A stretch of DNA of 7,511 nucleotides. It comes from Kangiella sp. Lineage in GTDB: Bacteria > Pseudomonadota > Gammaproteobacteria > Enterobacterales > Kangiellaceae. The stretch is taken from positions 1-7,511 of the forward strand of contig JAPHRL010000145.1 of assembly GCA_026195755.1 (NCBI GenBank), given 5' to 3'. The notes under the pieces are model-generated. The model ran no database searches. It was not told the origin of the DNA and worked only from the letters and a program-made list of their open reading frames with translations. This document shows, piece by piece, positions 1 through 6,656 of the stretch. The position numbers were made by a program, and so were the translations under genes. Numbering within the stretch: the stretch's first letter is position 1; each line of letters begins with the position of its first letter.

Positions 1-2430
1 CATGCGCTCAAGGTGACCAACCGCATCGTCCAAATTATCCACTTCGGCAGTGATGAAATGATTCGCGCCATACAAAATAGTACCGGTCGAGAACAAACGA
101 GGTGCTGTAATGACACCCGCTTTTTGCATTTCACTGGCCGAGAATACCGCTTCGGTATCCGCTGATGGGTTATGTGTTGTGGTGACACCGAAGGCTAATG
201 ATGCCAGCGCATTCCAGTTAGTCTGAGGCTGGATCTGGTCATTGGCGTAAGGGCCATGCCAGTGCACATCGACTAAACCAGGAATAATGGTTTTACCGGC
301 AACATCAATGGTCTTAGCGCCCGATGGGATAGTAACCTCACCACGTTTTCCAACCGCTTTAATGCGATTATCTTCAACGATAACAACGCCATCTTCGATG
401 ACCTGTTCGCCTTCCATCGTGATCACTTTCGCACCAACCAGAGCAATCGAAGTATCAGGCTTATCGGCGTCAACCGTGAAGTTAATGCGGGTAGCTTTTG
501 CCTCAGGAGCTTCTGCATCTTCGTCAGTCTTTGCGTTCAAGAACTCGAAACGCTCATTTAGCGCTTGTTGATACAAGTCCGGGCCCAGTGACCAGGCAAG
601 CGATTTGCTGTCTTCCGACCATGCAAGGTTGCTACCGGCAAATTTCGAGAACTTACGTACTGGCAGGTTATTAGCGCCTGGGCCAGTGCTAATCGCTTTA
701 CCACTTTGTACGAATGGGGTGACATAAACCTGATAACGTTGGGTGAAGGCTAGCCACTGTTGATCAGGAGAGACTGCAAAGTCACTGATCCAGTTGCCTT
801 CATAGTGCTCCTGCATTTCGTTTCCGCTTAAGTCAGTGCTCACCAACTTAGTGCTGTAAGTTTCACCGCTTGGAGTGGTTTGCGAGAAGAAAACTCGATC
901 AGAGCTACCAGCGAAGAATGGATTGTTGCCACGCTTGGACAGGACATACTGCTTATCATCATCAAGGTTAATGGCGATGATGCCAGTGTCCTGCGAATAC
1001 AATGGGCTGGTCAGGTAACCACCGGAAATAGCCTGTGCCACAACCGTCTCACCATCCGGGCTTAAGCTGGGATTGGTGTAATGACCAGGTTGCTCAGAAA
1101 CAACTTTACCACTACCGCCGCGTGCAGAAACCACGCGAATAGTACCTAGCTTTTTATCATCCCAGGTGGTGTATACAATCTTACTGCCGTCGGCAGAAAA
1201 ACGCGGATAAAACTCAAAATGTTCATCCTGACGGGTTAAACGCTTTGGCTTACCATTCGGCAGACTCATGGTGTAGATTTTGCCGAGTGCCTGGAAAATG
1301 GCCTGATCACCATCTGGAGACACCTGCAACCAACGCAGCATTTTCGCGTTGAATTTGGCTTTATAGGCAGCATTCTTCTGAGTCATGGCCTGACGCATTT
1401 CGCGACGGTCATTGACCTCAAAAGGAATATTGCTTACTTCTTTTGAAGCAACGTCTATTTTGTGCAATTTTCCCTGCGCCCAGAACACGATTTCGTCACT
1501 GTCTGGCGTCCAGGCAAAGTTCGGATAAACGCCATGAATCGCCCAGGTTTCCTGCATATCGCGCTCAAGACCTTCGAAAATCGGGAATTCAGCACCGGTT
1601 TCACGATCTTTCAGGAAAAGCGCGCTTTGCGCACGAATACGACGCACGAAAGCGATGAACTTGCCGTCTGGCGAAGGCGTCGGACGTACTGCGCCACCGG
1701 GGCCGTCGATCCAGGTTTCGATATCACCTGTTTCGCGGTTAATAGCAAAGACTTCATAAATCTGGTCATTGGAGTCCTTGCTGTACTCGAAATAACCGCC
1801 CGGCGTTGAATCGCGCGAGAACAGAACGTATTTGCCGTCTGGCGTAAAGGCTGGCTCGCCCAGATCTTTCTGCTCATTCGGACGCTTGTTTAACTGAACG
1901 CCGCTACCGCCTGACTTATGGTAAAGCCAGATTTCGCCCGCGCCCAAAGAACGGGTGCCGGTAAAGTGCTTACGCGCCGCGATATAGTTACCGTCAGGGC
2001 TCCACACAGGATTGTTCAATAAACGGAAATTCTCTTTAGTAACCTGATATTGGTCGGAACCATCGGTATCCATGACCCAGATATTGTCACCGCCACCCTG
2101 ATCGGTGGTAAACGCCAACTGCTTACCGCTTGGCGAGAAACGCGGCTGCATATCCCACGCCATACTGTTAGTAATGTTCGTCGCCTTACCGCCAGACATC
2201 GGCATGGTGTAGATATCGCCCAACAAATCAAAAGCAATTGTTTCGCCATCAGGGCTCACATCAAGATTCATCCAGGTGCCTTCATTGACCTGAATATTCG
2301 CAAAAATAGGAGTGCCGGGAGGATTGTTCACATCCCACTTAGCCTTGTCCTCGTCTGCCGCCGTAGCTGAATTCGCCACAGTACCCAAAGACAGCACCAA
2401 CAGGCTGGATAAGATAGATAATTTCTTCAT
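1..2430 (-). CDS. Exported TolB-like beta-propeller / amidohydrolase fusion protein (3' end beyond window)
   Basis: The frame is open from an ATG at 2430 to the window edge, giving 810 codons without a stop; the C-terminus is missing. Residues 1-24 form a signal peptide (MKKL, hydrophobic core, ATA/AD cleavage), so the product is probably periplasmic or secreted. From about residue 55 to 630 there are repeated SPDG-type motifs (first SPDGE at 59-63, later SPSGK, TPDGK, SPDGK, SADGS), typical of PD40/WD40-like TolB propeller blades. From about 663 an amidohydrolase domain begins (ALVGAKVITM), followed by IIPGLVDVHWHG with the metal-binding pair H723 and H725. Known proteins of this build are metal-dependent hydrolases, often annotated as amidohydrolases or dipeptidase-like; the substrate cannot be deduced here. 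The remaining metal ligands should lie beyond the window or in its last residues. An AAAGAG ribosome site precedes the ATG. The fold assignment is firm; the reaction is inferred. Confidence 0.9.
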   Translation of the reverse strand, partial: MKKLSILSSLLVLSLGTVANSATAADEDKAKWDVNNPPGTPIFANIQVNEGTWMNLDVSPDGETIAFDLLGDIYTMPMSGGKATNITNSMAWDMQPRFSPSGKQLAFTTDQGGGDNIWVMDTDGSDQYQVTKENFRLLNNPVWSPDGNYIAARKHFTGTRSLGAGEIWLYHKSGGSGVQLNKRPNEQKDLGEPAFTPDGKYVLFSRDSTPGGYFEYSKDSNDQIYEVFAINRETGDIETWIDGPGGAVRPTPSPDGKFIAFVRRIRAQSALFLKDRETGAEFPIFEGLERDMQETWAIHGVYPNFAWTPDSDEIVFWAQGKLHKIDVASKEVSNIPFEVNDRREMRQAMTQKNAAYKAKFNAKMLRWLQVSPDGDQAIFQALGKIYTMSLPNGKPKRLTRQDEHFEFYPRFSADGSKIVYTTWDDKKLGTIRVVSARGGSGKVVSEQPGHYTNPSLSPDGETVVAQAISGGYLTSPLYSQDTGIIAINLDDDKQYVLSKRGNNPFFAGSSDRVFFSQTTPSGETYSTKLVSTDLSGNEMQEHYEGNWISDFAVSPDQQWLAFTQRYQVYVTPFVQSGKAISTGPGANNLPVRKFSKFAGSNLAWSEDSKSLAWSLGPDLYQQALNERFEFLNAKTDEDAEAPEAKATRINFTVDADKPDTSIALVGAKVITMEGEQVIEDGVVIVEDNRIKAVGKRGEVTIPSGAKTIDVAGKTIIPGLVDVHWHGPYANDQIQPQTNWNALASLAFGVTTTHNPSADTEAVFSASEMQKAGVITAPRLFSTGTILYGANHFITAEVDNLDDAVGHLERM

Positions 2431-2473
2431 TGCCAGACTCTTTCGTTAGTTAATGAAAATGACTCAACCTAGC

Positions 2474-2502
2474 AATATAGAGCGGCAAAAGCCAATAGGC
2501 AA
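2474..2502 (-). promoter_or_regulatory. Predicted sigma-70 promoter for the propeller/amidohydrolase gene
   Basis: On the minus strand TTGCCT (-35, 4 of 6 consensus bases) is followed after exactly 17 bases by TATATT (-10, 5 of 6). This lies about 45 bases upstream of the ATG at 2430, leaving a short leader with the ribosome site. It is a motif match only, without experimental support. Confidence 0.5.
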
Positions 2503-2548
2503 AAGATCAGCCAAGTAAATTGTAAGAAAAGGTTAAATGGTTGGTTTT

Positions 2549-2585
2549 ATAGGATGGGTTAGCATTTATGCGTAACCCATCCTAT
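2549..2585. repeat. Long imperfect hairpin, REP-like
   Basis: The left arm ATAGGATGGGTTA (2549-2561) and right arm TAACCCATCCTAT (2573-2585) are perfectly complementary over 13 bp. The loop can continue the stem as GCAT/ATGC around a TT turn with one bulged G, giving about 17 paired positions. There is no T-run on either side. The outer bases TAGGATGGGT resemble the TAGGGTGCGT start of the inverted repeat at 2773-2842, which suggests related dispersed intergenic repeats. The sequence shows the structure; the family assignment is inference. Confidence 0.7.
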
Positions 2586-2597
2586 TCGGTAAGACCT

Positions 2598-2684
2598 AAG
2601 GCACAACTCCCCGAGGATGTCATTCTGAACTCGAATCAACAAGGCACCACTCGCCGAGGATTGTCATCCTGAACTAGATTCAGG
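2598..2684. repeat. Imperfect tandem duplication, 43-nt period
   Basis: Two adjacent copies begin at 2598 and 2641, each starting AAGGCAC and continuing through ACTC-CCGAGGAT-TGTCAT-CTGAACT-GA-TCA. They differ at a handful of positions plus a one-base gap. The TGTCATCCTGAAC core of the second copy runs into GATTCAGG, which can pair with it to form a small stem. The unit resembles intergenic repeats seen in many bacteria; its role is unknown. Two copies with no spacers argue against CRISPR. Confidence 0.65.
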
Positions 2685-2772
2685 CGACCGAGGGGAATCC
2701 CTTTAGGGAATCTGCTTTTATAAGTGGATTGTTAATTGAATAAATTCTATTGATCTCATCCTTGTCCAGTAA

Positions 2773-2842
2773 CGTAGGGTGCGTCGTGACGCACCATTGA
2801 ACAAGCCTTGGACTTAAGCGGTGCGTCACGACGCACCCTACG
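2773..2842. repeat. Perfect 23-bp inverted repeat with nested palindromes (REPIN-like)
   Basis: Arms 2773-2795 and 2820-2842 are exact reverse complements over 23 bases, separated by a 24-base spacer. Each arm contains its own palindrome, GGTGCGTC-GT-GACGCACC, so the DNA can fold either as one long hairpin or as two small ones. Two REP units facing each other is the layout known as a REPIN, usually spread by RAYT (REP-associated tyrosine) transposases; no such gene is in the window. The element lies 33 bases past the stop codon of the glutathione S-transferase gene and might also protect or end that transcript, although no T-run follows. Confidence 0.8.
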
Positions 2843-2875
2843 GTTCACAAAACTCTAATAAGGTCTGAAAATAAT

Positions 2876-3514
2876 TCAATCCGCTGCTGCAAAATGCACA
2901 ATCTGATCATTGTACGCCTTCTTAAAGGCTGGCCGTGCCGTAGCGCGCGCCACATAATCGCGACAGGCCGGAAACTCTGCCAAGCCATCAAAGCGATCCA
3001 CCAGACGCAACACATCCGCCATTAAAATATCTGCAACAGAAAAAGAATCAACCAGCCATTCTCTCTCTGTCAAAACCGTCTCCATATGCTTTAAGCGAGC
3101 ATTAAGGAAATTGTCTATATGCTTACGCCCCGGAGTGTCGGTGGTGTCATCGGAAAACTTGTATAAGGACCAAGGCAAACTCGCCATCTCAACTGAATTA
3201 AGCGCGGCAAAAATCCACTGAATAACCTCACTGCGACTTGAAGAATCGGAAGGCATTAACTTTTCGCTGCGCTCCGCCAGATGCAGCAATATGGCACCAC
3301 TTTCGAATATTCTCATATCACCATCAGTCAACCATGGAACCTGCCCAAAAGGTTGGCTCGAAAAATGCCCTTCATCCCTATCCTGAAAAGGCACACTGTT
3401 AACTGTATAAGGCAACCCCGCTTCCTCCAGCGCCCAACGCACGCGAAGATCACGCACATAACCTCTTGGTAAGTCGGGAACCCAATCGAAAGTGGTTAGA
3501 GCAAGATTAGTCAT
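2876..3514 (-). CDS. Glutathione S-transferase family protein
   Basis: This 212-residue protein has the usual length and layout of a cytosolic glutathione S-transferase. Residues 1-80 form the thioredoxin-like domain, with the VPWL turn at 59-62 (cis-Pro60) and the glutathione-binding E71-S72 in ESGAIL. The all-helical C-terminal domain carries the conserved S159-x-x-D162 N-capping box (SVADIL) and ends in the family-like ARPAFKKAY. The family conjugates glutathione to electrophiles or reduces peroxides and disulfides. The substrate is unknown, and the first-helix region (DWVPDLPRGYVRD) gives no obvious catalytic Cys or Ser, so a Tyr or backbone contact may serve. The ATG at 3514 follows AAAGGAAA at good spacing. 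The gene appears monocistronic, with repeat-bearing gaps on both sides. The family is certain; a specific class is not. Confidence 0.92.
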   Translation of the reverse strand: MTNLALTTFDWVPDLPRGYVRDLRVRWALEEAGLPYTVNSVPFQDRDEGHFSSQPFGQVPWLTDGDMRIFESGAILLHLAERSEKLMPSDSSSRSEVIQWIFAALNSVEMASLPWSLYKFSDDTTDTPGRKHIDNFLNARLKHMETVLTEREWLVDSFSVADILMADVLRLVDRFDGLAEFPACRDYVARATARPAFKKAYNDQIVHFAAAD

Positions 3515-3667
3515 GAATGATTTCCTTTCATTGTCAGATATGGTGGGACAATAGCAACTGTTAAAGGTTGTTGAATGGAATAAGGTATATCTTAGTCATT
3601 CTTAACTGAGAATCTATCCCCAATTTAAGAAACAAGACGTTGAGCAGGTCATAATTCTCTTGAGTGT

Positions 3668-3695
3668 TGTCGTCCTGACGAAAGTCAGGATCTGC
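3668..3695. repeat. Short hairpin with GAAA tetraloop, dispersed-repeat type
   Basis: TCCTGAC (3673-3679) and GTCAGGA (3684-3690) pair perfectly around a GAAA tetraloop. The flanks TTGTCG and TCTGC echo the TTGTCATCCTGAAC ... AATCTGC segment at 2661-2715 on the other side of the glutathione S-transferase gene, so both are probably members of one intergenic repeat family. Neither side of the stem has a T-run. Confidence 0.55.
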
Positions 3696-3760
3696 TCTTG
3701 TAGAAAGGGTTTACTCGGGGGCATACACTAAACTTTGCAAAGACAAAAAAAATAGGCAAT

Positions 3761-4207
3761 TCAGTGAGAGTCTATTAACTTCTTCTTTCTACCTTCCAAA
3801 TCCTCGTAGCTTAAGACAATAAAATTAACGCTTATACTGTCAGGAGCGATAACCTTCAATTGTTCGATCTCAAATAAATGGTGTATAAAAGCCCATTCCG
3901 GGCTGATGAGATTTAGGGTATCTTTTGAGTCATTAACCTGAAACTGCATCTGTTCCGTTTTAATGCTGGTTGGGATAGTTTGCTTGCCATGGTATCCCAC
4001 ACTGCTGTATCTGGCTTCAATGATCAATTGAATCGTATTATCTGTTTGGGATGTGAAAACTTCTCTATTAGGACAATAACATTCAATGTTGATATTATTT
4101 TTACCATTGAGTTGTATCGACTGCTGGTGAGTACCTCTGATATCAAAGTTATCTGCAGAAACAGCACTAATGTTGACTAATAAAATAAAACCAATCAGAC
4201 AATTCAT
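3761..4207 (-). CDS. Small exported protein of unknown function with CxC motif
   Basis: This gene of 148 residues is not recognised as a named family. I choose the ATG at 4207 because GAGGA sits 6-7 bases before it; an in-frame TTG at 4219 would place that ribosome site inside the coding sequence. Residues 1-18 are a signal peptide (MNCLIGFILLVNISAVSA, cleavage before DNF). The mature part is polar and beta-rich, with an ECYCPN segment at 42-47 (C43, C45) that could form a disulfide or bind metal. The alternation of short hydrophobic strands and the LKVIAPDSISVNF segment near the end loosely recall the DUF4097-type beta-solenoid adhesin-like domains, but this is a weak inference. It stands alone, with gaps of more than 200 bases on each side, and no clear promoter is seen. 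Confidence 0.75.
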   Translation of the reverse strand: MNCLIGFILLVNISAVSADNFDIRGTHQQSIQLNGKNNINIECYCPNREVFTSQTDNTIQLIIEARYSSVGYHGKQTIPTSIKTEQMQFQVNDSKDTLNLISPEWAFIHHLFEIEQLKVIAPDSISVNFIVLSYEDLEGRKKKLIDSH

Positions 4208-4440
4208 AAATGTCCTCAAAATTTAGTTAAAACACTGAGCCAATAACTAACCTGGCTGATTTAAATAAAGAATAACGTAAATAGTTACCGATAGAAAAAC
4301 ATAGGCGCGATAAACAATACGTTCTATTCAGCATCTTTACGCGCATTAAAGTTAATAGGTTGATTGAACCTGTGGTGCAAATAACCTGAGGATACTGTAT
4401 AAAATAAAGTGAATTCTAACGAAATCGCTACTAAGCCCCA

Positions 4441-5037
4441 CTAATACGTCACTATTCGAAAGCTTTCTACCCATATCAACTCGCAGGCTCCATTCCCGGT
4501 ATCGTTGCGAGTGAGTGAAGTAGTCCATCGCCAGCCGTCTTCATCAGAAACAGCGTTCACCAAACTGCCGGAGAATTCGACAATATCGCCCTTGCGAACA
4601 TCATCAATAGCATTGGCCACATAATCGTTAGCAGGAATCAGGTGCATATTGGCGCTTTGGGTTTCGATTTCGCGTCGGGGTATTGGAAATGAATCCACGC
4701 GCCAGCGATAAAATCGGCCTGACTGTGAAATCTGGATTTGCTCAATAATACTTTCATCAGACATCTTGCCCCAGCCTAATGCCAAATCCATTGGAGACAA
4801 GTCCGCTTCGCGGCCAAGATAATACCCTTCCTTAGACAGTACTTTAGCTTTAATACGAAAGTCAGCAACCTTGGTAACCGTGAATTGATCAAGCTTAAAG
4901 CTAACGGGCGGATCCAATGCTTCCTGTTGTGGCTCATCAGGTGCCATGATACCGGGGCCGTATGAGACCTCGCCCGAATAATTAAGCAACTTCCAGCCAA
5001 TGACTACAGCTAATAATACAAGAATCAGTTTATACAT
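4441..5037 (-). CDS. Membrane-anchored conserved protein of unknown function
   Basis: The 198-residue product begins with an N-terminal hydrophobic helix (about 3-18) and then a soluble domain, so it is probably anchored in the inner membrane facing the periplasm. It carries distinctive blocks: YGPGIMAPDEPQQ (26-38), WGKMSD (89-94), QSGRFYRWR (105-113), SANMHLIP (128-135), GDIVEFSGSLV (150-160) and DGWRW through GACELIWVE (167-191). From memory these match a widespread uncharacterised proteobacterial family; its role is not known to me. I prefer the ATG at 5037, with AAGG upstream and the hydrophobic helix at the very N-terminus. An ATG at 5079 would add 14 polar residues and lie only 3 bases after the preceding stop, a layout suited to translational coupling, so it remains possible. 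It is almost certainly co-transcribed with the gene at 5083-5631. Confidence 0.85.
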   Translation of the reverse strand: MYKLILVLLAVVIGWKLLNYSGEVSYGPGIMAPDEPQQEALDPPVSFKLDQFTVTKVADFRIKAKVLSKEGYYLGREADLSPMDLALGWGKMSDESIIEQIQISQSGRFYRWRVDSFPIPRREIETQSANMHLIPANDYVANAIDDVRKGDIVEFSGSLVNAVSDEDGWRWTTSLTRNDTGNGACELIWVESFRIVTY

Positions 5038-5082
5038 GCTGAAGCCTTGTGCTGGAGTAAGTTGCGCAGGGTGATCCATAGG

Positions 5083-5631
5083 CTACTCTTGCTTGCCACA
5101 CAGCAGCTTAAGAAGATAATGGCGACCAATGAAGAGTAAAACAAAGACGATAAGATAACCGACCAGAATACCAAACCAGTTGGAAAACATATTGGATTTA
5201 CGTTCGTAATAGCTCTTCAGGTTATATTCTTGCGGACTAACATAGATAATCTTTAACTCTGTTGCGTCCTGATAATTTTCTTCAAAAATATCTTCGGGTA
5301 TCTCAAGGTTGAGCTGTTGCGTAGAGCCATCGACCATTAACGCTAAATCGACAGAGTAATCAGTATAGTTTCCATCTTCGAGAATTTGAATCGAATCGAC
5401 AACCTCAGCAACAACTTCGTCATTGTTAGCCAGGATAGAGCGAGCTTGATGCGAATTGGTGTAATAGTTAAAGACCGAAACAGAAACAAAACCAATAAAA
5501 ATTAACCACATCAGAAGCGTAGCAACTTTCCATTGTTTTGGATGATTCTTCTTACAGAGCTCTTCGAAAGAGGGTTTATCCAGATCTAAATCTTCTACAT
5601 CTTTTAATTCTTCGCTTAATCTTTTGCTCAT
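5083..5631 (-). CDS. Two-helix membrane protein of unknown function (DUF3592-like layout)
   Basis: The 182-residue protein has a charged cytoplasmic N-terminus (1-35, rich in Glu, Asp and Lys), a membrane helix at about 36-56, a beta-rich domain of about 90 residues and a second helix at about 151-169. Helix, small beta domain (VVAEVVDSI ... YTDYSVDLALMVDG ... ATELKIIYVSPQ), helix is the layout of DUF3592 proteins, but several usual motif residues are absent, so this is tentative. The middle domain should face the periplasm. The ATG at 5631 is preceded by AGAGGA at close spacing. The next gene starts within 3-45 bases of its stop, indicating an operon. The gap to the secreted-protein gene upstream is 63 bases, so all three may be one unit. 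Confidence 0.82.
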   Translation of the reverse strand: MSKRLSEELKDVEDLDLDKPSFEELCKKNHPKQWKVATLLMWLIFIGFVSVSVFNYYTNSHQARSILANNDEVVAEVVDSIQILEDGNYTDYSVDLALMVDGSTQQLNLEIPEDIFEENYQDATELKIIYVSPQEYNLKSYYERKSNMFSNWFGILVGYLIVFVLLFIGRHYLLKLLCGKQE

Positions 5632-5694
5632 TGTATCCTCTGCTAAATTTTATTGAATAATGCCCGCATAATGTATCAGAATAAAGGGTTGAAG

Positions 5695-6084
5695 TTAGAT
5701 TTTTACTTCGACATCCTGGGTATATAAACACGGCCTAACGACAAAGCTGCCGTCTTCTTGCTTAATCGGATCGGGAGTATAGAATGCCTCAAACCGTGTT
5801 CCTTGCAAGAAATCTGAGGTTGCGGTGACTTGAAACAGTGCTTGCCCAGGAAATTTCTCCTCAGATACATAGTTCATGATCGGGATTGTATTGTCTCCTT
5901 TATAAAAGTGTACTCCACCCAAGCTCCATCCCTCGTAATTTAATGGTGCCAGGATCATTAAGTCGCCAGCTTCTGTACTTGTTGGTTTTTTATCAAATTT
6001 CCATTTAACCTCAATAGGAATTTCCATCTCACACGAATAGGCCAAATTGGAAAGTACTAACAGTAGAATTCCGATTAGTTTCAA
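5695..6084 (-). CDS. Small secreted protein of unknown function, TTG start
   Basis: This gene encodes 129 residues and the family is not recognised. The start is a TTG at 6084: a strong AGGAGA ribosome site sits about 7 bases upstream, and the signal peptide (MKLIGILLLVLSNLAYS) begins right there. Cleavage after A15-Y16-S17 leaves C18 as the first mature residue. This is not a good lipobox, so a soluble periplasmic or exported protein is more likely than a lipoprotein. The only other cysteine is C119 near the C-terminus, so a disulfide closing the whole domain is plausible. The mature part looks like a single beta-sandwich-like domain (inference from alternating hydrophobic strands). It is followed after 63 bases by the membrane-protein gene pair and may be the first gene of that operon. 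It lies immediately beyond the apparent end of the cassette array. Confidence 0.78.
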   Translation of the reverse strand: MKLIGILLLVLSNLAYSCEMEIPIEVKWKFDKKPTSTEAGDLMILAPLNYEGWSLGGVHFYKGDNTIPIMNYVSEEKFPGQALFQVTATSDFLQGTRFEAFYTPDPIKQEDGSFVVRPCLYTQDVEVKI

Positions 6085-6141
6085 AATCTTCTCCTAAATC
6101 CAATTATTGTTAATAGGCAGCTGCAGCAAACGCAAACGTAG

Positions 6142-6172
6142 CCTCGATTAACGAAGTGTAATCGAGGTTTTT
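6142..6172 (+). terminator. Perfect 9-bp hairpin plus T-run, facing the plus strand
   Basis: CCTCGATTA (6142-6150) and TAATCGAGG (6159-6167) pair without mismatch around an 8-base loop and are followed by TTTTTC on the plus strand, the form of a rho-independent terminator. No plus-strand gene precedes it, so what it would stop is unclear: antisense transcription, an unannotated short RNA, or the remnant of an earlier arrangement. Read on the minus strand it has an A-run before the stem and no T-run after it, so it would not end the cassette transcripts efficiently. It sits in the 141-base gap between the last cassette gene and the chromosomal secreted-protein gene. Confidence 0.6.
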
Positions 6173-6225
6173 CTTGCTGGCTTGAATACAGTAAGTGGAT
6201 GGCCAAAACTTGTCTGCTAGTTGGC

Positions 6226-6642
6226 TTATTTATCAATTGATTTTTTCCTTGTTGCTAAAACAAATAGCCAAGAATTTATTATTACAATTAGAAAAAGAAT
6301 AGCACTAACAGGAATAACAGCAATATGCTTTTCACCAATTACATATGCGTACGTCCCATACAAAAGAAACCATAATGTTCGTGAGCATCCAAGAAATAAA
6401 AAAATTCCAACAATATACTTAATTGCAGTATTTTCAACATATTTAAATGGAAACAATAATACAAGGCCAAATAGTAATGGTAATATTGATGCTGAAATCC
6501 TGCTCACTAACGATGGCATTTCATCTGAGTACGGCCTTATTCCTAAAATATCAAATGACATAGATATTATTAGAAATATTCCTAGTAATATTCCAGATGT
6601 TCTAATTATCTTTCCCAACGAATGGCTAATATTAATTCTCAT
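6226..6642 (-). CDS. Four-helix membrane protein of unknown function, last gene of cassette array
   Basis: The gene encodes 138 residues with four likely membrane helices (about 12-34, 48-66, 74-96 and 105-130) and a basic C-terminal tail (TRKKSIDK). I recognise no family. The ATG at 6642 is the first possible start after an in-frame TAA, and it lies 15 bases after the end of the attC-like site at 6657-6744. It has no good ribosome site; AGGTGT, part of the attC end, is rather far away. The gene is visibly richer in A and T than the rest of the window, which together with the attC site before it suggests acquisition as a mobile cassette. Small hydrophobic proteins of unknown role are common cargo in chromosomal integrons. 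No clean attC follows its stop codon. Confidence 0.72.
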   Translation of the reverse strand: MRINISHSLGKIIRTSGILLGIFLIISMSFDILGIRPYSDEMPSLVSRISASILPLLFGLVLLFPFKYVENTAIKYIVGIFLFLGCSRTLWFLLYGTYAYVIGEKHIAVIPVSAILFLIVIINSWLFVLATRKKSIDK

Positions 6643-6656
6643 GAGTAACTTAGGAC

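Larger units (their letters stand above)
2431..2875. other. Gene-free intergenic stretch rich in repeats
   Basis: No convincing coding frame occurs on either strand. Besides the promoter of the gene to the left, the stretch holds an imperfect long hairpin (2549-2585), a 43-nt direct tandem duplication (2598-2684), a small TCCC/TTTA/GGGA hairpin near 2698-2709 and a large perfect inverted repeat (2773-2842). None is followed by a clear T-run on the minus strand, so I do not call an intrinsic terminator for the glutathione S-transferase gene upstream. Confidence 0.7.

Noticed and set aside
287..571. Plus-strand open frame of 94 codons
   Set aside because: It is antisense to the amidohydrolase domain, whose minus-strand frame carries recognisable motifs (HxH, ALVGAKVITM); the plus product is Ser/Thr-rich with no domain.
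2598..2684. Tandem repeat as a CRISPR array
   Set aside because: There are only two directly abutting copies, no unique spacers and no cas genes.
3745..3752. Eight-base T-run (minus strand) after the CxC-protein gene as an intrinsic terminator
   Set aside because: No stable GC-rich stem precedes it on the minus strand; only weak pairing is possible.
4357..4371. Small palindrome AGGTT-GATTG-AACCT upstream of the CxC-protein gene as an operator
   Set aside because: It is only a 5-bp stem, about 150 bases from the start codon, with no promoter I can place next to it; chance is a sufficient explanation.
5632..5694. ATCTAAC core-like motif just after the secreted-protein gene, as a third attC
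   Set aside because: The 63-base gap has no complementary GTTRRRY end or paired arms; the motif is explained by the TAA stop codon.
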